A DNA stretch of 42,517 nucleotides, taken from Endotrypanum monterogeii. Taxonomy: Eukaryota > Euglenozoa > Kinetoplastea > Trypanosomatida > Trypanosomatidae. The DNA is taken from assembly GCA_000333855.2 (NCBI GenBank), contig CM007320.1, positions 1,813,705-1,856,221 of the forward strand, read 5' to 3'. Below are positions 10,706 through 18,307 of this stretch, piece by piece. The notes below the pieces were generated by a model. That model saw only the letters and a list, made by a program, of their open reading frames with translations, did no database searches and had not been told where the DNA came from. The position numbers and the translations under genes are program-made. Within the stretch, counting starts at the first letter, position 1. Every line of letters starts with the position of its first letter.

Positions 10706-10746
10706 CGCTTTCCTTCTGTCTCCTCTCTGATATTCTGACGCGGGAG
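10706..10746 (+). promoter_or_regulatory. Predicted spliced-leader acceptor for AMPK alpha
   Basis: The pyrimidine tract at 10706-10728 is followed by the first AG at 10745-10746. This leaves about 66 bases of 5' UTR before the ATG at 10813. Confidence 0.5.
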
Positions 10747-10812
10747 GCAATTGAGCCAATTCACTGAAAGCTTGGTTGCCTTGCAGCCGGTCATCAGAGA
10801 AAGCTCTTCATC

Positions 10813-13251
10813 ATGGCGCAGTCTGCTTACCCACCCTCACGCGAGGGAAGTTATTCGCACTCCCGTAGCGGGGGCCTCCCAACAAGCCCAATGCTGCCGG
10901 AACAGATGATCGGCAGCTACGTCATTCACGAGACCATAGGCCGTGGCAGCTTTGGAAAGGTGAAGAAGGGGCGGCATGTGCACACAGGCGAGTACGTGGC
11001 AATAAAGATTCTCAATCGCCAAAAACTGAAGTCTGCAAATATGGATAAGAAAATCTACCGTGAGATTGAAATTTTACGCCTGTTTTCTCATCCGAACATC
11101 TGCCGTCTCTACGAGGTCATCTCCACACCGACCGACATGTATCTCATCATGGAGTACGTCGAGGGTGGAGAGCTGTACGACTACATCGTGCAAAAAGGCC
11201 GTGTGCGGGAAAGTGAGGCGCGCTACATCTTTCAACAAATAGTGTGCGCTATCGAATACTGTCATCATTTCCGCGTTGTGCATCGTGACCTGAAGCCCGA
11301 GAACATTCTGCTTGGAACTGGGCTGCAGGTAAAGCTGATTGACTTTGGTCTCTCAAACATCACGAAGGACGGCGAATTCTTGGCGACGTCGTGTGGGTCA
11401 CCGAACTACGCTGCACCGGAAGTAATTTCTGGTAAACTATACTTCGGACCCGAGGTGGATGTGTGGTCCTGTGGAGTCATTCTCTACGCGCTCCTCTGCG
11501 GGTGCCTGCCTTTCGACGAAGATAGCATTCCACTTCTTTTCGCCAAGATCAGGAAGGGCAAGTACTCCATCCCACCCAACATGCAAGCAGGCCCTCGGGA
11601 GCTCATTCAACAGATCCTCATCGTGGACCCACTCGTGCGGCTGACTATCCCACAAATTCGAGACAACCTCTGGTTCAACCAGCGCTTGCCAATGCGACTC
11701 TCGTATAATGAGTCGATCTTCAGTGTGAAGGAGGACCGCATCGTATCGGTGCTCGTCAGCGAAACAGCGAAGCGTCTTGGAGTGCGAGAAAGAGACGTTC
11801 GCAAAGAGCTGGAGCATGGAACGGGAGTTGCATTCGTCGCCTACAATATTCTCCTAGATGCGCGCCGGCGCCGCGAAATCGCTGCCGAGGTGCGCGAGCT
11901 CGGCATGTCAGGTGATGAGTCGCGCGGTGTGAGCCACGTCATCGGCGCTCAGCAGACAAAGTTTCAGCCCAAGGCGATGGAGCGGGAGCTCAATATGGGC
12001 CTGATGTTGACTCAAAGCCCCGCGATGGTAGTGCTACTCGACGAGGACGACGCCTCGAGAAATAAAGGGGCCTACAATCGGGGCCGCTTCGTGCCCGCCT
12101 CCGTCGCAAACTCTGGCGACACAGCGAGGGCGAGTGAGATGAACATGAGCGATATCGGGGTCAACGGTTGCGCGGGCGGGCCGCCCGCTGTCGGTTCCTT
12201 TCGCATCACCTCCAAGGTCCCCTCCGGATCCCTACTCGGCTCCGCCAACATCGGCTCTCCCTCTTACTTGTCGAGCAGCCTTCGCGGCAACTCGACAATG
12301 ACGGCTAATAGCAGCAGCTACCGGCGTGCTGGCATGCAGACCAGCATTGGCGGAACTGCCGCCTCGCAACTCGGAGCGAATCTCAGTGACCAGCCTCGTG
12401 TCGGATCCGTTGCTCGGAAACATGCCATGTATACCGTGGAGGAGGAACAGTTCATTGTAGAGAACAACTACGGTTGGCGTATTGGCCTCATGACAGACTG
12501 GCGAGCCGAGCAGGCTCTGTCCGCCATCTACAGCGTCCTGCGCTCCTTCAAGATGCAATGGAAAGTCGTCTCACCCTTCCGCCTTTTGGCTCGGTCAACC
12601 GCAGAGACGTGGAGTGTAGTCGCGGAGGCGACGCAGAGTCCCAATACGTCTAAACAGCGAAGCACGTTTGATATGAAGTCCGTCGGATCGTCAGCGCCAA
12701 TACGCATTGCCGGTAGCAGTGGTGCCCCGGTGGGTGGCAGCAGTGACGATAATGAAGGCAGCGATGCCATTGGGAGGTCAAACCGCAACGAGGAGCTCGC
12801 CCATTCATATCAAGCCAGATCACACCGACCGGGCGCTGCAGGCCGCAGCTTCGGGAGTTCGCCAAGTGCTAGAATCAATACGAGCCGCAGCCCTGTAACG
12901 CGCGGCAACTACTTTGACGACCTACAAGGCGGGGATGAAGAAGCGGCGATGACTGCTGGAAGCACAAAGTCGGTGGAGGCACCACCAACGCATGTGTCTG
13001 CGAGTGGACTGATGTCAAACTCTTCGACACGTGCTCACCGAGACTCGGTGTCTACAGTGAACGCCGTTACCGTTGCTGCTGATCCGGCTTCGCAGCCTGA
13101 TAACCCTGTGGTTCTTTCCCTGTACTTCTTTCGTATTCACGAGAGGCACGACAAAGGGTATTTAGTCGACTTCAAGGTGGTGCGAAATGCGATGGTCAGT
13201 GTGGACCTAGTGCTTCTACTATCTGAGGCCTTAGTCAGGATGGTCGGCTGA
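10813..13251 (+). CDS. AMPKA: AMP-activated/SNF1-type protein kinase catalytic alpha subunit
   Basis: This 812-residue Ser/Thr kinase belongs to the AMPK/SNF1 family, which senses energy status and phosphorylates metabolic targets. The kinase domain spans about residues 36-290. It has the glycine loop GRGSFGKV (43-50), catalytic lysine K65 in VAIK, HRDLKPEN (157-164, catalytic D159), DFG (177-179) and APE (201-203). The activation loop DGEFLATSCGSPNYAAPE is almost identical to animal AMPK, and T192 corresponds to the upstream-kinase site T172. Residues about 325-360 could be the UBA-like autoinhibitory segment. The C-terminal regulatory domain is recognisable but split: residues 555-595 (from WRIGLMTDW to WKVVSPFRLLARS) and 766-792 (VVLSLYFFRIHERH and on) are separated by about 170 Ser/Gly/Asn-rich residues. 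Residues 360-545 are also low-complexity. Trypanosomatids have two alpha isoforms; I cannot say which this is. Confidence 0.93.
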   Translation: MAQSAYPPSREGSYSHSRSGGLPTSPMLPEQMIGSYVIHETIGRGSFGKVKKGRHVHTGEYVAIKILNRQKLKSANMDKKIYREIEILRLFSHPNICRLYEVISTPTDMYLIMEYVEGGELYDYIVQKGRVRESEARYIFQQIVCAIEYCHHFRVVHRDLKPENILLGTGLQVKLIDFGLSNITKDGEFLATSCGSPNYAAPEVISGKLYFGPEVDVWSCGVILYALLCGCLPFDEDSIPLLFAKIRKGKYSIPPNMQAGPRELIQQILIVDPLVRLTIPQIRDNLWFNQRLPMRLSYNESIFSVKEDRIVSVLVSETAKRLGVRERDVRKELEHGTGVAFVAYNILLDARRRREIAAEVRELGMSGDESRGVSHVIGAQQTKFQPKAMERELNMGLMLTQSPAMVVLLDEDDASRNKGAYNRGRFVPASVANSGDTARASEMNMSDIGVNGCAGGPPAVGSFRITSKVPSGSLLGSANIGSPSYLSSSLRGNSTMTANSSSYRRAGMQTSIGGTAASQLGANLSDQPRVGSVARKHAMYTVEEEQFIVENNYGWRIGLMTDWRAEQALSAIYSVLRSFKMQWKVVSPFRLLARSTAETWSVVAEATQSPNTSKQRSTFDMKSVGSSAPIRIAGSSGAPVGGSSDDNEGSDAIGRSNRNEELAHSYQARSHRPGAAGRSFGSSPSARINTSRSPVTRGNYFDDLQGGDEEAAMTAGSTKSVEAPPTHVSASGLMSNSSTRAHRDSVSTVNAVTVAADPASQPDNPVVLSLYFFRIHERHDKGYLVDFKVVRNAMVSVDLVLLLSEALVRMVG

Positions 13252-14914
13252 AAGACCGAGATACAGTCAAGCCGGCGCTGAAAGGGGGTATTCGTGTCTC
13301 CCAGGTGTGCCCGTGTGCGTGTGTGTGTTTGTGTGCTCCTCGGCATTCACGCTCGCTCGCTCTTACGTACGGTAGCTAAAATGAGAAGGGTATGGGGTAG
13401 TGGAAGTCTATAGGAGCTTCTGAAAAGGTATCCTGCAGAGAAAACAAACAAAAAAAGAAGTTGGGCAGGACGCATCTAAACGGTGTCATGGCGATTCTAC
13501 ATCCGGTGCAGTGACATTCGGCCTTGGAAAAAAAAAAGGGGGCCGGAGTTATCACATCCCCACCGACTTCTTTTCTCCACTTGCTCCTCGGAGATTCGCG
13601 AGAGGCACACTCAAAGTCAACTTTTTCAAATAGGATGGGGCTGCGTTCAAACGAAACCTGGTGCGTCTCATCTCTGATTGTACAACATCTCTTTATTTTT
13701 TTATTTTTCGTTTCGTGTACACACCCTCGTTCTTCTACGCTTCGCTTCGCATCCTTTTTTTCTTTTCTTTACACTACCACCACCTACCTTGATGTCGCAG
13801 CGTTAACAGTGCCAAGGTTCTTTGTCTTTTTTTTTTTTTGAGAGGAGAAAGGGCCCCCCCTCTGCCCTCCCCCTTGAGGACGGGCTCAGCTTACTAGACA
13901 CTCGCTGTGTGTGTGTGTGTCCGTGTGTGCTGTCTTCGTTTTTATTATTATTGTTCTGGTACTTTACACGAATTTGCTTTTCGCTTATAGAGTATGAAGA
14001 AAGAGAGGGGAGATTGAGGGGTGGGGAGGGGTACAGGAGGCGCTGTGCATGCAGTTGTGGCGTGTAAATATGCAGGTCCATGACGGTGCTCGGCGCGCAT
14101 GTCTGCTTGATCCTCTGTCATTCTTCTTTTCCTCCCCCCTCTCTGGTATATTTAGTCTTCCCAACTCAAAAGCAAGCGACAGGCCTGAAGGCCTTATACT
14201 AGCTCGACCCTTTTTTGTTGTTGTTGTTTTGTTTCCTGTTCGCTACGGTCTCTCTCTCCTTCGTATCCGGGAAATGCGATTTTTTTTTTTTCGGGGAGAG
14301 AGAGGGGGGGGGGGGTTCCGCCTCTTGTTCTCCTGCCGCAATTCCTCCTGGACAGGTCCGGGTATGAGCACCTCTAGACGTGTGTGTTATGTGTATGTGT
14401 GTGTGTGTGTGTGTGTACATGCACCTACTGTGTATATTTACGCATGGGGTGCACTCTGTCCCCTGCTGTTAGCCAAGGTGGCGCAGAGAGATTATAATTC
14501 ACACCCGAAGTAGGGTGTGAGGTGAAGACAAGAGAAAACAACAGAGGGGGAAGCACCATGGAGAGGAGGGGTACAGAGTTGTGAATGCGTACTTGGGCAA
14601 ACTGTGCCTTTGATGAGTCTCTTACCTGTACAGAACAGGGGAAAAGAAAAAGCATTTTCAGACACTCCTTTTCTGGTTATTGTTGTATGTGTGTGTGTGT
14701 ATGTCTATGTGTCTGTGTGCTTGATCTCTTTCTTCTTTTGTGATTTATCTGTTGGAGGTGAGACTATTGTGGAATGATGCATGGCAGTATGCATAAACAC
14801 TTCCAGAAAAAGCGAGTGAAGAACAGACAAAAAAAAACCCTCACAATCTCCCATTTATTTACGGGGATTTTCTTTGTGTGTGTGTGTGTGTGTGGAGGGG
14901 GAGAGGGGAACATC

Positions 14915-15027
14915 TCGCCTCAGTCAGGCGATCCGATGAGGAAGGTGACTACTCCTGCGCCACTGAACTGGCCGGTAGGCACAGAGGATTGCACCTCGAA
15001 GTGGTGCAAACTGGATCAAATTCCAGT
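14915..15027 (+). other. Cluster of three short perfect stem-loops
   Basis: Stem 1 is TCGCCT (14915-14920) with AGGCGA (14926-14931), loop 5. Stem 2 is TTGCACC (14989-14995) with GGTGCAA (15003-15009), loop 7. Stem 3 is ACTGGA (15010-15015) with TCCAGT (15022-15027), loop 6, and it directly abuts stem 2. The element lies between two genes, in what would be a 3' UTR or intercistronic RNA. No function is known; it could be chance or a UTR element. Confidence 0.4.
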
Positions 15028-15317
15028 TGACGCCTCTTTTCATGCGCGAGTTTGCGTCTTGGTGGGCATTTACTTGGATTGTATCTTGCCCCCCCCCCTC
15101 CTGGCACTTGTTCTCAGACGGGGTGCATCTACCTGGGGAAAACCCATCACCGCACCGTACACTTCTTGTGCCTCGAACGGTCTCCTCGTTGTGCTTCCTT
15201 TTATTATCATTATATTTTCTCTCGGTCGAGGGCCCGCCATTGGCACTCTCGGAACCGTGAACTCAGAGGTTTCTTTGCCGGCTACCGAGTTGAAAGGCAT
15301 AAGCTCAGCAGCGCGGT

Positions 15318-15345
15318 ACACACACACACACACACACACACACAC
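15318..15345. repeat. (CA)n microsatellite
   Basis: About 14 CA units are directly visible, immediately before the pyrimidine tract of the next gene. Confidence 0.95.
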
Positions 15346-15352
15346 GCGCAAA

Positions 15353-15384
15353 CACTTCTTCCCTCATCGCCTCCGCCCTATTAG
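15353..15384 (+). promoter_or_regulatory. Predicted spliced-leader acceptor for the PPR-PIN gene
   Basis: A strong pyrimidine tract at 15353-15379 is followed by AG at 15383-15384, only two bases before the ATG at 15387. If it is used, the mRNA would carry little more than the spliced leader as its 5' UTR. An alternative acceptor further upstream is possible. Confidence 0.4.
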
Positions 15385-15386
15385 CC

Positions 15387-17501
15387 ATGCGGTGGGGGGG
15401 TGGGGGCATTCGGCACACCTTGGCGCTGCGCGGGCGAGGCGGCTCACGAGAGCCACAGGTGGGACGCCTTCTATACGGCAAGCGCAAGAACCTAGTGCAT
15501 CACACCAGTGAGGCCAAGCCGTCGGTGGCAGCTTTTCTCGCGCAGACCCCGACGGAGCGACTGGCAGCGGCCGTGAAGCGCGCCTTGCACCTCAACGAGC
15601 TGAACCGAGAGCAGATCGCTGCTGTATTAAAGCAGCACCGTGCGCTGCACCGGTTCGACCGCACGGAGGTGATGGTGCAGGCGCTTCGGGCTGCCCAGCA
15701 GCCCTTGACATCGCAGCACTACTGTGTTCTCATGGCACACGCAAATGATGAGCGACAAACCCACAAGGCGCTGCAGTTTTGGAAAGATGCGGTATCGGAG
15801 GGAAAGGTGAACGAACGCCTGCACGGTGCCCTCCTCTCCACTTACAGAAATGCTGGTAACTGGAGGGCAGCGGTGCAGCACTGCGAAGGCCTCTGGAAGG
15901 ATCAGCAAATCTTGGATCCCCTCGCTGTCCACGCCGTCATGAACGCGTGCCGCCGCTACGGGCCCTGGCAGATGGGCATGCAGGTCTTCTCAGACGCCGT
16001 CCAACACGGCACGAGGCCCAATAGTGTCGTATACCTTGAACTCCTTCGTATCATTGCGCAATCCAAGATGTCAGCGAGGTGGACATACAGTCTGGCTATT
16101 CTGCGTGCACTCGAAACAAATGTAGAGATGACGGCGGGTCACTATAACGCGGTTATCGCCACCATGGGGGGCCGAAATTGGGAAAAAGGTATCGAATTAT
16201 TCCACTCCATGGAGAAGCGGAGCGTGCAACCCAGCACCGAAACTCTCAACACGGTGCAGCAGCTCCACCCGCATAGCGTAGCCCACTGCATCCGCTGTGT
16301 CGCAGAGGCACATGCGCTTGGTATTCCAGTAACGGACACCATGTACCGCAATGTGCTCCTTAACCTTTTCCGCATGAATCTGAACCACGAGGCCACACAG
16401 TTCGCCGAGCGCGAGTACAAGCTAGACTGTGTCGATGCCGGCAATCCCCTGACGCACACACTGGCTCTGAGTATCGCCATGCTAGATGCGCTTCTTTCTC
16501 ACCCCCGTCCCCACGACGCCCTGCTGGTATACGAGTCATTCCAGGACAAGATTGGTGATGTCGTGGCAGCCGCGACAAAGCAACTCGGGGCAAGTGGCTC
16601 ACTCGACCAGCGCTGGTTAGTCCAAGGGCGGGTGGCTGTGGTGGATCACAATGTTCTGCTTTCAACGACCTTCGAGTCCCTTATCCATCACTACGACTCC
16701 GTCTTCATTCCATTCGCTTCCGTGCGCTTGTTGACCAGGCGCGTCCGCGAGGATAGAAACTCAATACACGGGCGCCATATAAAGACAACTATGCGCCGCA
16801 TCAGACTGCTGCTAAAGCGTGAGGCGTGGCACATGCTGCGCGTACTCCCATACGCACACCAGCTTCTTGCACACACGTACCTCAGCGAAGGTGGACCCTC
16901 GAGTCCCGAGGCGTTGAAGGCACTGCGTGCGGAAGCAGAGAAACAAAATCTGCTCGCCGAGACACCACCAATGATGACGCCAGCTGCGCCGCCGGCTCCC
17001 CCATACAACCAATCACTGCTGGACAGTCTGTGTCCGATTGTGGAAGATGCTGAAGTGGCCGATGGCGGTCATCTCGCTGGTAAAAAAAAACGCGGCCCTG
17101 ATGTCCCAGCGACAGATCTTGTGATACGCCACGGTAGCGAACGTGGTCGCGAAGCAGCCGACTTTTCCCTGGTTTCTCAAGAAGCCTCCTCCGCGACCGC
17201 GTCCTTTCCGTCGGTGCTGCACTCCCCTCATCGCATCAGCTCGGTCGAGCGCGTCACAGCAGCCGCTGCTATGCTCAAGTCCCTTAACCCTGACACAGAG
17301 GTCCATGTTCTTTCAACAAACACCTTACAGCTCGCGTCAGTGTGGCACTGGAATAAGGTGCGCGTCGGTGTGCCTCTTGTTGCAGTGCACTACCCCGATC
17401 AACTTAGGGAGTTGGCACCACCGGCACCGCTGCTTGGGGAAGGCTCTGTCCCTTCTTCAACATCTACGCACGATGTCAGTGGGCGAAGCCCGAGGCGGTA
17501 A
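15387..17501 (+). CDS. Pentatricopeptide repeat protein with a PIN-like C-terminal domain, probably mitochondrial
   Basis: The protein has 704 residues. The N-terminus (MRWGGGGIRHTLALRGRGG) is basic and free of acidic residues, like a mitochondrial presequence. Residues about 105-290 hold several PPR-like helical pairs, the clearest at about 248-290 (HYNAVIATMGGRNWEKGIEL, then HSMEKRSVQPS). Others lie near 108-140, 142-180 and 178-225. PPR proteins bind organellar RNA one base per repeat. The C-terminal half looks like a PIN nuclease fold: VAVVDHNVLLS (416-426, D420 at the end of a beta strand) and a FIPFASVRLLTRRV segment come first. After a Pro/Ala-rich insertion (about 520-625) a closing strand EVHVLSTNTLQLA (638-650) and a GVPLVAVH strand follow. 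The acid usually found in the last motif (TND) is a Thr here, so the nuclease may be inactive. A role in mitochondrial RNA processing or ribosome assembly is inferred. It does not look like PRORP. Confidence 0.82.
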   Translation: MRWGGGGIRHTLALRGRGGSREPQVGRLLYGKRKNLVHHTSEAKPSVAAFLAQTPTERLAAAVKRALHLNELNREQIAAVLKQHRALHRFDRTEVMVQALRAAQQPLTSQHYCVLMAHANDERQTHKALQFWKDAVSEGKVNERLHGALLSTYRNAGNWRAAVQHCEGLWKDQQILDPLAVHAVMNACRRYGPWQMGMQVFSDAVQHGTRPNSVVYLELLRIIAQSKMSARWTYSLAILRALETNVEMTAGHYNAVIATMGGRNWEKGIELFHSMEKRSVQPSTETLNTVQQLHPHSVAHCIRCVAEAHALGIPVTDTMYRNVLLNLFRMNLNHEATQFAEREYKLDCVDAGNPLTHTLALSIAMLDALLSHPRPHDALLVYESFQDKIGDVVAAATKQLGASGSLDQRWLVQGRVAVVDHNVLLSTTFESLIHHYDSVFIPFASVRLLTRRVREDRNSIHGRHIKTTMRRIRLLLKREAWHMLRVLPYAHQLLAHTYLSEGGPSSPEALKALRAEAEKQNLLAETPPMMTPAAPPAPPYNQSLLDSLCPIVEDAEVADGGHLAGKKKRGPDVPATDLVIRHGSERGREAADFSLVSQEASSATASFPSVLHSPHRISSVERVTAAAAMLKSLNPDTEVHVLSTNTLQLASVWHWNKVRVGVPLVAVHYPDQLRELAPPAPLLGEGSVPSSTSTHDVSGRSPRR

Positions 17502-18307
17502 GGAGGCGTGTGTGTATGTGTGTCTGTGTGCGTATTTGTACGTCCGTCGGAGGAGAAAATGAGGAGTATCTTCACACAGAAACTTGCATAATGTTCGTAA
17601 CACTACAGTATAGCGTTTCACAGTGGTGACAGCGATGTGTGAATGGCCCTCGCGGCCCACAGCATCGAAGGCGATTTTGATTGCTTTCCTATTCACAGAA
17701 AAAGAGCACACACATACGTAAATGTGTGTATGTGTGTGTGTAAGGGCAGCTATAAAACAGCACACGTATATACGACCAGTTGCACACGTCTATAAGTGAT
17801 CGCAGAGGGAGAGAGGCAAAGGAGGTCCATACATTTCACACACACACACACACACGCACACTTCTTTTTTTTTTGTATGTTGGAGGGCACCATCCTTTTG
17901 GCGTTGAAAGTGTGATCTTTGGTATCTAAGCAACAGCCTCGCGGGCCTCTTCATTTCTTCAAGGGATCTCTCATCGCCATGCCTCCCCTCTTCTCCCTAG
18001 ATCCATCACAATGCACTCGATATGCGACGCTGTATGGAAAGGACAGCTCATCATTGCCGTCCTCAATTCTTCTCACTCACATTTCTTCTCTTGTCCGTCT
18101 TGTCGATTATTTTTCTCTTTGATGGCTTCAACGAGTCACATAAAGGTGTGCGCTTGATATTGGCACCACTCCCGCTCCAAACAGCGAGCACTGTGAGGCT
18201 CCGTGCAAACGTACATGAATAAATAAATAAATACATATATATATATATATATATTATACCCACTAGTGTATCGGTGGTCTACGTCTGTGTGCAAGTGTGT
18301 ATCTTCT
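17502..18307. other. Spacer between PPR-PIN gene and NSUN methyltransferase
   Basis: No gene is seen. There is a (CA)n tract at about 17838-17857, a T-run near 17866, and an (AAAT)n plus (TA)n block at about 18218-18254. A broad pyrimidine-rich stretch at 18061-18120 is followed by AG at 18134-18135. Confidence 0.75.
18061..18135 (+). promoter_or_regulatory. Predicted spliced-leader acceptor for the methyltransferase gene
   Basis: The pyrimidine-rich tract at 18061-18120 is followed by AG at 18134-18135. The leader to the ATG at 18308 would be about 172 bases and would include the AT-repeat block. Confidence 0.4.

Larger units (their letters stand above)
8915..10812. other. Spacer between GPI1 and AMPK alpha
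   Basis: No gene is seen in 1.9 kb. Contents include (TA)n at about 9000-9019, CA/CATA repeats at about 9104-9140, (TA)n at about 9691-9708, (CA)n at 9977-10015 and 10190-10208, several T- and C-runs, and a long polypurine tract at about 10619-10672. The last 110 bases hold the splice signal of the next gene. Confidence 0.75.
13252..15386. other. Spacer between AMPK alpha and the PPR-PIN gene
   Basis: No gene is seen in 2.1 kb. There are T-runs, a T-run followed by a G-run at 14280-14315, GT repeats at about 14394-14416 and 14874-14893, and a (CA)n tract at 15318-15345. From about 14905 to 15080 the sequence turns complex and includes three perfect short stem-loops, listed separately. An open frame of 245 codons (14774-15511) crosses the simple repeats and overlaps the PPR start in another frame; I consider it chance. 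Confidence 0.7.

Noticed and set aside
14905..14965. Box C/D snoRNA candidate around CGATGAGG and CTGA
   Set aside because: The boxes are imperfect and the spacing and guide pairing cannot be shown.
14774..15511. 245-codon open frame in the spacer before the PPR gene
   Set aside because: It is made of GT and CA repeats and T-runs, overlaps the PPR start in another frame, and shows no domain.
18266..18307. Upstream extension of the methyltransferase frame
   Set aside because: It begins at GTG right after a TA repeat. A eukaryotic start is expected at the ATG at 18308.
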